Source: CAYRUZ01 sp964427895 (GTDB taxonomy: Bacteria; Patescibacteriota; Gracilibacteria; Peribacterales; Peribacteraceae). Taken from it: 64,000 bases of DNA. Every line of letters starts with the position of its first letter. Positions within the stretch are counted from its first letter, which is position 1. The notes beneath the pieces are model-generated. The model had not been told where the DNA came from. It worked only from the letters and a program-made list of their open reading frames with translations, and searched no databases. The position numbers were made by a program, and so were the translations under genes. The DNA is taken from contig CAYRUZ010000001.1 of assembly GCA_964427895.1 (NCBI GenBank), forward strand, positions 1 through 64,000. The letters run 5' to 3'. This document shows, piece after piece, positions 49,662-58,206 of the stretch.

Positions 49662-50207
49662 TCATTCCGCGTAATCGCAAATGTCTCCCCACAGGCCGCG
49701 TTTTTCTTCGCGGGCGCGCAGTTCAAGCCTGTTGTATTCCTCCATCCGGGGCTGGGGATACTTGCGATAGCTGAATGCGAAGCCGTCGGACACCATGCGC
49801 GCATTGATGTCTTCGCCGTCTAAGCGCACGTAGCGCAGCAGCCGCCCGAAGACGTCGCGGTCTTCGGCCGGATTCGTTTCGAGCTCGATGTCGCGGTCGC
49901 TCAGGAGCTCCTTCAGCCTGTTCGACGCTTCCTTGCCGAAGCATTGCACGGGTTTGCTGGGATGCACCGTTTCTGGCGTGTCGATGCCGAGCATGCGCAC
50001 TCGTTCGGTCGTTCCATCTGCAAGGAGGACGTCGAAAGTATCTCCGTCGATCGTTCGTATCACGTGCGGGAGCACAGTTTCTTCCGTCGCGCCGTTTGCT
50101 TCTTCGGTAATTTCTTGTGCCACGGATGCGGGTTGCCCCGTGCGTGTCAGCAGGAACAACGCAGGCAAAACGAGGAGCACGACGAGCAACGGTGCGGCTT
50201 TTTTCAT
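49662..50207 (-). CDS. membrane-anchored or secreted thermonuclease (SNase-like)
   Basis: 181 residues. N-terminal hydrophobic segment (about 4-22), short linker, then a staphylococcal-nuclease domain: VIRTIDGDTFDV, RVRMLGIDTPET (Arg and Glu of the active site), DRDVFGRLLRYVRLDGEDIN (second Arg) and GLWGD. Extracellular Ca2+-dependent DNA/RNA cleavage is expected; could supply nucleotides. Start overlaps the stop of the upstream 181-residue protein gene (ATGA), so the two are coupled. Confidence 0.92.
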   Translation of the reverse strand: MKKAAPLLVVLLVLPALFLLTRTGQPASVAQEITEEANGATEETVLPHVIRTIDGDTFDVLLADGTTERVRMLGIDTPETVHPSKPVQCFGKEASNRLKELLSDRDIELETNPAEDRDVFGRLLRYVRLDGEDINARMVSDGFAFSYRKYPQPRMEEYNRLELRAREEKRGLWGDICDYAE

Positions 50208-50749
50208 AGACCGGGTGACAATTCATCGCTCCCTTCCGCCGTCGACGTCGGACGCGAGCTGCGACGGTCCGTGGGGGGCCTGCGTCGCTGCTTCGGGGCG
50301 TCCGCGTCCTCGCGCAACGTCAAACGGTCGATGCCGTGGATGCGTACCTCTTTCCAGTAGAAATCGAGCAGGGGATTCTCGGCATGGCGGAAATAGGCGT
50401 CCGACATAGAGTCGAGAGTCTGTTGTCCGTACTCCGCGACCAAATCCCGGTGCGTCAGTCGAGCGACAAGCTCATCCCAGAAGACATCGTTGTCATAGCG
50501 GTGCAGCACGTCTTTCGTTTCTGCGATGAGTCGTTCGGAAGGCCCCCATTCGCCGTTCTCTTCTTGCCGCGCCAAATCGCTGTGGCCGGCGTCCTCTGCG
50601 CGTCCGCACAGGGCGAAAAGCAGGTCGTTCGCTTCCTGTTGCAAAGGGGAGAGTTCGCGCGGATCGGTCCAATCGTTCATCACCGCCTCGCCGATCGCAG
50701 CCAAGCGCAGCAGGGTGGCGAACTCTTCGCGTGAAAGGGGGAGATGCAT
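50204..50749 (-). CDS. hypothetical acidic protein coupled to the nuclease
   Basis: 181 residues, not recognised. Largely helical and acidic in the first 140 residues (WDELVARLTHRDLVAEYG, FYWKEVRIHGIDRL), then a basic/Ser/Thr-rich tail (KQRRRPPTDRRSSRP). No TM or signal. TACTAT on the minus strand (50,756-50,761) ends 6 nt before the ATG. First gene of a two-gene operon with the SNase-like protein. Confidence 0.75.
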   Translation of the reverse strand: MHLPLSREEFATLLRLAAIGEAVMNDWTDPRELSPLQQEANDLLFALCGRAEDAGHSDLARQEENGEWGPSERLIAETKDVLHRYDNDVFWDELVARLTHRDLVAEYGQQTLDSMSDAYFRHAENPLLDFYWKEVRIHGIDRLTLREDADAPKQRRRPPTDRRSSRPTSTAEGSDELSPGL

Positions 50750-50880
50750 GCCTCAATAGTACCCCGATCGGGCAAGGGGCAACGCCAATCCGTTCCGGAA
50801 TTTTGCGGTGCGTCACAACGGCTGAAGTGAATTGTTATCATTCTTGGTTTTTGGCGTTCTAGATGCCCAGAGAACGCTTA

Positions 50881-50908
50881 TTGCAGGATTATTTTTTTAT
50901 TCTACAAT
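50881..50908 (+). promoter_or_regulatory. promoter of the cupin gene
   Basis: TTGCAG (50,881-50,886), 16 nt, TACAAT (50,903-50,908). About 50-nt leader to GTG 50,968. Confidence 0.6.
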
Positions 50909-50967
50909 GCGCGCACTGGAGTCTCAGCAGTTGAGACCGATCTTTCGTTCCTCCGCAGGAGTTCGCT

Positions 50968-51426
50968 GTGAAGAATCTGATGTCGACGCGACGATGGCTC
51001 GTTGCCCTCGCCGCCGTGACGGCCGTTCTCGTTCTGGCCGTCGTGTATTGCAAACCCGCGCAACGAGAAGAAACACACGAGGTGCTCGTCTGCTCCGCCG
51101 CCGAAGGGAAGACCTACGATATCCCCGGAGGCAGCTGCACGCTGTACCCCGACGCGCCGACGGGCCGCCTGTCATGCGCGCTGGTCCAGCAGAAGGGCCG
51201 CTATCCCGAACAGGGGAAGCGGGTCAACAAGCGCTGCACCGAAGCCATCTTCGTCATCGACGGCGAGCTCATTCTTACGCTCTCCGACAGGACGGTGACA
51301 CTCAAGAAGAACGATGTCGTCTATGTCACGCCGGGCCAGCCTTACGCCATCGAAGGTACGGCGACAGTCTTCGTGTTCATAGAACCGAAGTGGGACAAGA
51401 CGCAGAACGTCCCGGCTGAAGATTGA
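50968..51426 (+). CDS. membrane-anchored cupin-domain protein
   Basis: 152 residues from GTG, with AGGAG (50,957-50,961) 6 nt upstream. TM or signal helix at about 10-27, then a single small cupin barrel: KRCTEAIFVIDGELILTL, VTLKKNDVVYVTPGQPYAI, TVFVFIEPKW. The usual metal-binding His pairs of motif 1 are missing, so it may bind a ligand without metal. Faces outward if the helix is an anchor. Function unknown. Confidence 0.82.
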   Translation: MKNLMSTRRWLVALAAVTAVLVLAVVYCKPAQREETHEVLVCSAAEGKTYDIPGGSCTLYPDAPTGRLSCALVQQKGRYPEQGKRVNKRCTEAIFVIDGELILTLSDRTVTLKKNDVVYVTPGQPYAIEGTATVFVFIEPKWDKTQNVPAED

Positions 51427-51471
51427 TTCCAGTCCGCTCCGGCCGCGCGCATGCGCGCGGCCGGAGAGACA

Positions 51472-52608
51472 TCATTGTTTCGCGTCTTTCTGCACGGGAC
51501 ATTTCCCTACGCTTTCCTTCGGATCGAGGCTGATCAAGGTGAACTTCTTCTTTTTGCGGTCGTACGAGTACACATCCGTGGTGTCGTTCTTGTCGTCATT
51601 ATCCAGGCGCTCAACAGCGACGCAGATCACCGTCGAGGCATCATCGCTTAAGAGGGCATCCTGGCAGCTGATGCGTTGAGCGAGAGATTCCGTCGTGTCG
51701 AACAAAACGTTGCTGAATGGTCCGCTGGAAAAGACGAGGAACGTGCCGCTGCCGCTGATGGACTGCACTTCGCCGCGGCCGATGTTCTGGGCTTTCATCC
51801 GGACGCGCCCTGTTTGATCCGTATACGCTTCGGTCTTGCCGTCTTTCGTGTAGTACGTTTGGAAGAAGGACGAGTACGCGAAACGCCCGTCTGCGCGCAG
51901 GCGGAGTCCGTACGATGTTGAACGCACCCCGCTCATGGGGATGAAAACCGTGCCGCTCGAGAGCGGCGTATACGCCTGCGCCACGGTCGTGGTAAGGGCG
52001 GCGTTTTTCCTGTCATAGACGAATCCATACACGGCATTCACGTCTTTCCGCCAAGCGAAGAACACGTATCGGCCGCTATCGCTGACGGCCAAAGGAGGCA
52101 GGTGGCTCAACGGGGACGACGTGGTCTTTTTTACAGTGCTGGTAGTCTGCATCGCGATGCTCGTATCGGTCTTCGCTTTAATGTCATGAACATGCAGGAC
52201 CGGCTGCCCGTAATCCCCATCGAGCGTCAGCCAGTAGAGCGTGGCTCCGGAATTGTCGATGACGACGTCTTCACCGATGTCCGGCAGCTTCTTCGTGTCT
52301 TTCTTTTTCAGGTCCCGGAGGAAAAGGCCGTCAAAGTTGCTGTAGTCGCTGCGGAAAACAACGTACCGCGCATCGCGGCTCATACTCACGAGTTTGCTTC
52401 CGCCGTACAGCCAACCCTGCGGTGCGTACCACGAAGATTGCACGCAGCGTGTCACCGGTGTCGCGGGAGTATCCTTGGTGTTTTCGCCCGCCCTCGTGCG
52501 CGTCAAAACGGCAGTCTGCGACGTATACAAAGCAGTCGACATGCCGATGGCTGCGGCGATGCCGAGCATCGAAGCGACGATGGCCGTGTGGCGCAGATAC
52601 GAAGGCAT
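51472..52608 (-). CDS. membrane-anchored beta-propeller-like protein
   Basis: 378 residues from ATG 52,608 (MPSYLRHTAIVASMLG); the frame is open upstream across the AlkD gene, which is overlap. TM helix about 8-28, then repeated strands with SRDARYVVFRSD, VSDSGRYVFFAWRKD, LRADGRFAYSSFF and SGSGTFLVFSSG, the (D/S)..G.Y.vF.s pattern of TolB/WD40-like propeller blades. Probably an outward-facing scaffold. Near the end it is rich in Lys/Asp. No enzyme motif. Confidence 0.75.
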   Translation of the reverse strand: MPSYLRHTAIVASMLGIAAAIGMSTALYTSQTAVLTRTRAGENTKDTPATPVTRCVQSSWYAPQGWLYGGSKLVSMSRDARYVVFRSDYSNFDGLFLRDLKKKDTKKLPDIGEDVVIDNSGATLYWLTLDGDYGQPVLHVHDIKAKTDTSIAMQTTSTVKKTTSSPLSHLPPLAVSDSGRYVFFAWRKDVNAVYGFVYDRKNAALTTTVAQAYTPLSSGTVFIPMSGVRSTSYGLRLRADGRFAYSSFFQTYYTKDGKTEAYTDQTGRVRMKAQNIGRGEVQSISGSGTFLVFSSGPFSNVLFDTTESLAQRISCQDALLSDDASTVICVAVERLDNDDKNDTTDVYSYDRKKKKFTLISLDPKESVGKCPVQKDAKQ

Positions 52609-52667
52609 ACGTCCGCGGAAGAACGCCAAAAGACTACGCTTTTCGCGCGTGATGGCAACGAAGACGA

Positions 52668-53396
52668 CTATGCGGACAGACGTTTTGCATCCAGATATTT
52701 TCGACGCAGTGCGGCATCGAAGCGTTCGATCGCGTAGCGCAGTGCGGTGCGCGGCATGGTAGCCGCGTGCTCGTCGAGAAACTTCCGCAGGGCAGCCGTG
52801 TCCTTCTTGCCGGCTTCGCGCAGCATCCATCCAACCGCCTTGTGTATGAGGTCATGCGGGTGGCCCAGCAGGGCGCGGGCGATGCGGAAAGTCGGCTTCA
52901 AATCCCCGCGGCGGATGAACGCCCATGTGCTGACGATCGCTACGCGCTGTGTCCACAAGTGCGTCGATGCCGCGAGTTCGTCCAGCGTCCGAGCGTCCGT
53001 ACCGATAAGCCACTCACCCAGAATGTAGGGCGCCGAGCCGTCGACGAGATCCCAATTGTTCACCCGGTCCAAGCGCGACAAATACAAATCAACGATGCGA
53101 TGTTGCTCGGCACGGTCCGCGTGCTCGAATTGCATGACCAATATTTCCAGACCCGCGAGGCGCACTTCGTGCAGGGGGCTCTCCAGTAATTCCACTATCC
53201 CCGATCGCGATAGCGCCTTGTGCTCCTTGGCAACGCGGCGGATAAGCGGGACGGTCACGCCGAGGAAGCGGTCGCCCTCGGCATACTCGCCCTTGCCCGC
53301 TTTGAAAAAGCGGGGGAAAAATGCGGCTTTCTTGCTATCCGCAAGGGCTTTGAGCGCGCGGATTACGTCTGCCGACGTAGGGGAGGCAACGGTCAT
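52668..53396 (-). CDS. DNA alkylation repair protein, AlkD family
   Basis: 242 residues of HEAT-like helical repeats; FLGVTVPLIRRVAKEH, VNNWDLVDGSAPYILGEWL, WTQRVAIVSTWAFIRRGD and HDLIHKAVGWMLREAGK are characteristic of AlkD DNA glycosylases, which remove alkylated bases without base flipping. Conserved Trp and Asp of NWDLVD are present. Start overlaps the stop of the GT-C/TPR gene (ATGA). Confidence 0.93.
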   Translation of the reverse strand: MTVASPTSADVIRALKALADSKKAAFFPRFFKAGKGEYAEGDRFLGVTVPLIRRVAKEHKALSRSGIVELLESPLHEVRLAGLEILVMQFEHADRAEQHRIVDLYLSRLDRVNNWDLVDGSAPYILGEWLIGTDARTLDELAASTHLWTQRVAIVSTWAFIRRGDLKPTFRIARALLGHPHDLIHKAVGWMLREAGKKDTAALRKFLDEHAATMPRTALRYAIERFDAALRRKYLDAKRLSA

Positions 53397-55336
53397 TGAA
53401 TGCGCACCTTGCGTCGGTAATTTTCCGCTGCGCGGGCATCACCCGCTTTTTCCGCGATGTCCGCCAGAGTCTGGTATTGCAGGGAGATTTCCTTCTCGCC
53501 GCCCGCCAGTTCTATCGCTCGCTGAAAAGCGTCCAAGGCGTTTGACCAGTCTCCTTGCTGTGCCAGGAGGATGCCTCGCGCTTCGAGCGGTTCATATCTG
53601 TACGGCTTCATCTTCTCTGCTGCATCAAGGGCTCCAAGCGCCTCGCCGTCTCTGCGTTGCAGGGTGAGAAGGTACGCGAGGACGATTTGGGCACGCATAG
53701 AATTGGACGACTCGTTGATCGCTCTTCGTGCCTCGCGCTCGAGTGTCGGCAGAATCGCGGGGTCCAGCGTCGTGACGGAAAAGGGATTGGCCAGGATGCT
53801 CGGCGAGAGCGCGCGATATCCCAGCGCGTTCACGCGATCGATGTTGTTCGTCGCGCGGAGATAGACCGCCGCGTCGTCGTCGAGGTACACAGGTATCCAT
53901 TGTCCGTCCGTGTCGAGGATCGAGATGTACGGTGAGGGCGATAGCCGGATGTACGGTGAGTAATAGATGACGGCGGAATCGATCGCGTATTTGTCGACGA
54001 GCGATCGCCACGTCGCCGCATTGTCGCCTGCGTGGAATGCATTGAAGAGGAACGAATATCCGTAATCGACGTTGCGCCCGTCGACGAACACTGGCTGCCC
54101 GCGATAGAGGAGATATCCGCCCGCTTCATACGTATTGAACGCCCGAAGCGGGAGATTCACCGCGTCCAGAAAATCGGCTGCGCCTTGGAGCGGTTCGGCC
54201 GCGCCGAAGCCGGTCCATCCGTTGCGCCCTGCAAAGAATGCGGTGTCCCGGGAGATCAGAACACCTGCGATGAGGACCGTGAGAGCGAAGATTCCGCCCC
54301 ATACATATGCACTGCGCTCAATGGCATGCAGAACATCCTGCCATCGGTTGTTGCCGCGCAATTCCATCACTATCACGCCCAGTGCCGCAAAAATGAAAAA
54401 GGGTTCATGCCGTCTGGCACTCAATGACAGTGCGCCGAAAACGACAAGGACGAGGAGAGAGAAGACCGGGAAGCGGCGGCTCCACACTGCGGCTCCCGCT
54501 GCCGCTATCCACGGCAGCCAGAACAGTCCGGCGTATTCAAGAGGCGGACGCGCCGACCATTCCTGGATGAAGACGATGCTTTGATCGCTCAGCAGTTGAG
54601 AGAGGTAATCGAACACCGCCGTCGGATGGGGAGTGAGCAAGAGCCCGAAGCATCCGATGACGATCGTGAGGGCGGCCCATGCCAGCTCGGTACGCAGCGA
54701 GGAATCCCCGAGGCGTTTCCATGTGCCCAAGACGCGTTGGCAGTAAGCGGCCACAACGAGCCCCAGCCCCAGCAGGGCCGCTCCCCCGTGGAGATTGCTC
54801 CATAGAGCTGTGAAGAAGAAGGTCGCACCGGCGAACAGCGAGCGCGTACGGGTGGTTGGTACGTGGTTCTCCATCAAGCGGACACAGCCGAAGAACGCCA
54901 GCGCAAACAGCGCGAAGCTCCACAATTGGGGACGATCCATCAGGGCTCCGCGTATGGAAAGCGCGAACGGAACGGCGATGAGGAAGTATGTCCATGCGCG
55001 TCGCCAGTCGATGGCGAGAAGCGCTGCAAAGGCGAGCGCTGTCATCACGATACGCATCACGATCAGGCCCACGGAACCGCCGAGATCGAACACGATCGAC
55101 AGCACGATCTGCGCCAGCCATTCATGGGTGGCGAGGTACGGCTGTCCGACGCGCGTGAAAGCGAAGGGTTCCACTGCGATCAAACCATGTGTCTCTCGCA
55201 TCAAGCGGCCGGAGGCGATGTGCCACCACACGTCGTAATCGACCACTTTGAAAACGGCGACCCATCCAATGAGAAGTAGAAGGACAACAAAGGCGGCGAT
55301 GTGGACCGCAGGGCGGCGATCAATAGACCATGACAT
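53393..55336 (-). CDS. GT-C-like polytopic membrane protein with C-terminal TPR
   Basis: 647 residues. ATG 55,336 is chosen because TACACT (minus strand, 55,344-55,349) ends 7 nt upstream. About 11-12 TM helices in the first 400 residues, first loop VVDYDVWWHIASGRLM and THEWLAQI as in GT-C-type (PMT-like) proteins; then an outer soluble domain (GGYLLYRGQPVFVDGRN) and two or three TPR-like helices at the C-terminus (ALDAAEKMKPYRYEPLEARG, ALDAFQRAIELAGG). Likely a surface glycosyltransferase. Cotranscribed with alkD. Confidence 0.82.
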   Translation of the reverse strand: MSWSIDRRPAVHIAAFVVLLLLIGWVAVFKVVDYDVWWHIASGRLMRETHGLIAVEPFAFTRVGQPYLATHEWLAQIVLSIVFDLGGSVGLIVMRIVMTALAFAALLAIDWRRAWTYFLIAVPFALSIRGALMDRPQLWSFALFALAFFGCVRLMENHVPTTRTRSLFAGATFFFTALWSNLHGGAALLGLGLVVAAYCQRVLGTWKRLGDSSLRTELAWAALTIVIGCFGLLLTPHPTAVFDYLSQLLSDQSIVFIQEWSARPPLEYAGLFWLPWIAAAGAAVWSRRFPVFSLLVLVVFGALSLSARRHEPFFIFAALGVIVMELRGNNRWQDVLHAIERSAYVWGGIFALTVLIAGVLISRDTAFFAGRNGWTGFGAAEPLQGAADFLDAVNLPLRAFNTYEAGGYLLYRGQPVFVDGRNVDYGYSFLFNAFHAGDNAATWRSLVDKYAIDSAVIYYSPYIRLSPSPYISILDTDGQWIPVYLDDDAAVYLRATNNIDRVNALGYRALSPSILANPFSVTTLDPAILPTLEREARRAINESSNSMRAQIVLAYLLTLQRRDGEALGALDAAEKMKPYRYEPLEARGILLAQQGDWSNALDAFQRAIELAGGEKEISLQYQTLADIAEKAGDARAAENYRRKVRIQ

Positions 55337-55360
55337 GCCGCCAAGTGTAGAGACTCGGGA

Positions 55361-55389
55361 CAAAAAAAGAACCGCCCGGGAAGGGCGGT
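55361..55389 (-). terminator. intrinsic terminator after the DsbA-like gene
   Basis: On the minus strand a 7-bp stem ACCGCCC / GGGCGGT (arms at 55,383-55,389 and 55,371-55,377) is followed by TTCTTTTTTT. It separates the DsbA-like gene from the GT-C/TPR gene. Confidence 0.8.
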
Positions 55390-55411
55390 CCTGTTTCAGT
55401 GTGACGGATTC

Positions 55412-56167
55412 TTACTTCGCCATTTCGTCGAAGGCCTTCTGGAAGGATGCGTACGAAGCGGCACCGCTGATGAATTGGCTCTGGTTGTTCTTACCGATAA
55501 TCCAGAAGCCCGGCGTTCCGGTGATGCCGGATGCTGCTCCGTCGGACTGATCTTTCGTGATTTCCGGCTTGCGCTTGTCGCCGTCGAGACAGGCGTCGAA
55601 GCTGGAGGCGTTCAGGCCGATATCCTTCGCGTACCCCTTGAAAGTCGCTGACGGATCACTGAGGCCCTTCCAATCCGCCAGTTTGCTGAAGAGCGCATCG
55701 TGCATTTCCCAGAACTTGCCTTGCATGTCTGCGCATCCGGCGGCCTCTGCCGCCTTAGGGGCGTTGGGGTGGATGGTGAGGGGATAGTCGCGGATGACGT
55801 AGCGTACCTTTCCGGTGTCGACGTAATCCTTCTTAATGGAGGAGAACGTCTGCAGGAAATGCCGCTGGCAGTACGGACACTGGAAGTCCGTGAATTCGAT
55901 GAGGGTCACCGGCGCAGTCTTGCTGCCGAGCATGGGGTCGTCATCGACCGTCGCGGGGGTGCGCTGCACGGATGATTTGGACGAAGCAACGGCAGTGGGA
56001 TTGGCCGCTTGCTGTTGCTGCTGGGGCGCCGCGGGGGCCGGTGCGTCTCCGCCCATGAAGATGAGTCCGTTGGGGAAGTTCGCGTGGAATGTGCTGCCGA
56101 TCATGAAGCAAGCCAGGCCGACGAAGGCGACGAACCACGGATTGCCGAGACGAGGAGTGGGGGGCAT
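55412..56167 (-). CDS. DsbA/BdbD-like thiol oxidoreductase, membrane-anchored
   Basis: 251 residues. TM helix about 10-26, Gln/Ala/Ser-rich linker with SSKSSV (62-67), then a thioredoxin fold with active site CPYC (97-100, in FTDFQCPYC), the helical insertion, and cis-Pro loop GTPGFWI. Two further Cys (GCADMQ, DACLDG) may form a structural pair. It should introduce or shuffle disulfides outside the membrane, making it a candidate catalyst for the Cys-rich exported proteins of this window. No partner (VKOR/DsbB) is seen nearby. Confidence 0.9.
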   Translation of the reverse strand: MPPTPRLGNPWFVAFVGLACFMIGSTFHANFPNGLIFMGGDAPAPAAPQQQQQAANPTAVASSKSSVQRTPATVDDDPMLGSKTAPVTLIEFTDFQCPYCQRHFLQTFSSIKKDYVDTGKVRYVIRDYPLTIHPNAPKAAEAAGCADMQGKFWEMHDALFSKLADWKGLSDPSATFKGYAKDIGLNASSFDACLDGDKRKPEITKDQSDGAASGITGTPGFWIIGKNNQSQFISGAASYASFQKAFDEMAK

Positions 56168-56407
56168 AGAAAGGAAAAAAATGTGACGATGGGATCGTAC
56201 TGCCCGAATTCTGTCCAGAGAATGGTAGACCGATGGACAGGGTGGGTTGTTCAGTATGTGATGGATTCCCAGGCGCAGGAATTGGCTTATGGATAAGTAA
56301 AAAACGGGGCGGCGGAAGTGCCCGTCTTTTCCCGAGTGATCTCTTAGGACCCTTGTTTGTCTAGCATTTTTCCTGTACTAGCCTAGATGTTATTTCATTC
56401 TCACATT

Positions 56408-57787
56408 ATGCAAGGAACTGTATCCCAGGTCGTTGGCGCAGTGGTGGACTGTAGTTTCCCGGATGAGACTCCACCGATCTTCTCGGCGCTCACTGTCGCA
56501 CTCGAAAGCGGGCCACTGACCCTTGAGGTCCAGCAGCACCTGGAACAGGGATACGTTCGTGCCGTGGCGATGGGATCGACTGATGGCCTGCAGCGCGGCG
56601 CAGTCGTCGCTAGCGACGGCAAGCCCATCCATGTGCCGGTCGGCCCCAAAACCCTCGGGCGCATGTTCAACGTTCTTGGTGAGCCGATTGATGGCCAGGA
56701 GAAGCCGAAAACCGAAAAGATGTACCCCATCCACCGCCAGGCGCCGTCGTTCATCGAGCAATCAGGCGAGACGCAGATCCTCGAAACCGGCATCAAGGTC
56801 ATCGACCTCATTTGCCCCATCCTTAAAGGAGGCAAGGTTGGTCTGTTCGGAGGCGCGGGAGTGGGCAAGACCGTCGTCGTGAAAGAGCTGATCTACTCCG
56901 TCGCCACCGCCCACAGCGGATACTCCGTCTTCGCCGGCGTCGGCGAGCGCAGCCGCGAGGGAAACGATCTCTACTACGAAATGAAAGAGTCCGGCGTTCT
57001 GGAAAAGACGGCACTCGTGTTCGGCCAGATGAACGAACCGCCTGGACCGCGCCTTCGCGTGGCACTCACGGGCCTCTCGATGGCCGAGTACTTCCGTGAT
57101 GAAGAGGGGAAGGACGTGCTGCTCTTCATCGACAATATCTTCCGCTTCACGCAGGCGGGAGCGGAACTCTCCGCCCTTCTGGGACGCATTCCGTCCGCCG
57201 TGGGCTACCAGCCGACGCTCGCCAACGAGATGGGTGCCGTCCAGGAGCGCATCGCTTCGACCAAGAAGGGGTCCGTCACGTCGGTGCAGGCCGTCTACGT
57301 TCCGGCCGATGACTTCACCGATCCGGCTCCGGCCACGACCTTCGCCCACCTCGATTCCACCATCGTGCTCACGCGCAGCCTCGCAGAGCTCGGCATCTAT
57401 CCGGCGGTCGATCCGCTCGAGTCGACGTCGACGATCCTCACACCCGACATCGTCGGACAGGAACACTACGACGTCGCGCGCGGCGTGCAGAAGATCCTTC
57501 AGCGCTACCGCGAATTGCAGGACATCATCGCCATCCTCGGAATGGAGGAATTGTCCGAGGAGGACAAGAACACGGTGCAGCGTGCCCGCAAGATCCAGCG
57601 CTTCCTCTCCCAGCCGTTCTTCGTCGCCGAAGTCTTTACGGGCGCTCCGGGAAAGTTCGTCTCCCTCAAAGACACCATCGCCGGCTTCAAGGCGATCATC
57701 GCCGGCGAATACGACGACGTTCCCGAGCAGGATTTCTACATGAAGGGCGGCATCGAAGAGGTCCGCACTCCCAAAGCCGATTCCTGA
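56408..57787 (+). CDS. atpD: F1Fo ATP synthase subunit beta
   Basis: 459 residues, catalytic subunit. P-loop GGAGVGKT, GERSREGNDLYYEMKESGV, catalytic FIDNIFRFTQAG and the MEELSEEDK (DELSEED) segment near the C-terminus. ATG 56,408 (MQGTVSQVVGAVVDC) is the family start. Unusually it is the first gene of the operon. A promoter such as TTGTCT-16-TAGCCT (from about 56,358) lies upstream with a ~30-nt leader. Confidence 0.97.
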   Translation: MQGTVSQVVGAVVDCSFPDETPPIFSALTVALESGPLTLEVQQHLEQGYVRAVAMGSTDGLQRGAVVASDGKPIHVPVGPKTLGRMFNVLGEPIDGQEKPKTEKMYPIHRQAPSFIEQSGETQILETGIKVIDLICPILKGGKVGLFGGAGVGKTVVVKELIYSVATAHSGYSVFAGVGERSREGNDLYYEMKESGVLEKTALVFGQMNEPPGPRLRVALTGLSMAEYFRDEEGKDVLLFIDNIFRFTQAGAELSALLGRIPSAVGYQPTLANEMGAVQERIASTKKGSVTSVQAVYVPADDFTDPAPATTFAHLDSTIVLTRSLAELGIYPAVDPLESTSTILTPDIVGQEHYDVARGVQKILQRYRELQDIIAILGMEELSEEDKNTVQRARKIQRFLSQPFFVAEVFTGAPGKFVSLKDTIAGFKAIIAGEYDDVPEQDFYMKGGIEEVRTPKADS

Positions 57788-57788
57788 C

Positions 57789-58205
57789 ATGCTCGTCGAA
57801 TTGATCACCTCCGAAGGCAGTGCATTCAGCGGCGAGGCGGCGTCCGTCACGCTGCCCAGCGGCGATGGGGAAATCACGATATTGCCCCATCACTCGCCGC
57901 TCATCTCCACGGTCGTGCCGGGCACGGTGATCGTCCGGTCAGGCCAAGATGAGCAGTTCTTCGCCGTATCGCGAGGCGTGGTCCAGGTAGGAGGCGACAT
58001 GGTGCGCGTCATTTCCGACATCGCCGACCGTGCCGAAACGCTGGAGGAGGATGCCATCGAACTCGCGAAGAAGCGTGCAGAGGAATTGCTCCAGGCTCGT
58101 CGCTCCGATTCCGAGGAATTCGCCGATGCCCGCGCGACGCTCGAGCGCGAAATCGCCCGCATTACCACCATCCATCGCCTCCGCACCCGCCGCCGCCGCG
58201 CCTAG
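57789..58205 (+). CDS. atpC: F1Fo ATP synthase subunit epsilon
   Basis: 138 residues. N-terminal beta sandwich (LITSEGSAFSGEAASVTLPSGDGEITILPHHSPLIST in parts: SGDGEITILPHHSPL, FAVSRGVVQVGGDMV) and C-terminal helical hairpin (ELAKKRAEELLQARRSD ... RTRRRRA), which regulates rotation. It begins 1 nt after atpD. Length is normal. Confidence 0.95.
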   Translation: MLVELITSEGSAFSGEAASVTLPSGDGEITILPHHSPLISTVVPGTVIVRSGQDEQFFAVSRGVVQVGGDMVRVISDIADRAETLEEDAIELAKKRAEELLQARRSDSEEFADARATLEREIARITTIHRLRTRRRRA

Positions 58206-58206
58206 C

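Noticed and set aside
56168..56407. Terminator or small RNA in the gap before atpD
   Set aside because: An imperfect hairpin (about 56,308-56,333) with a short T-run exists, but the stem has a bulge and the neighbouring DsbA-like gene points the other way. Nothing else is recognisable in this stretch.
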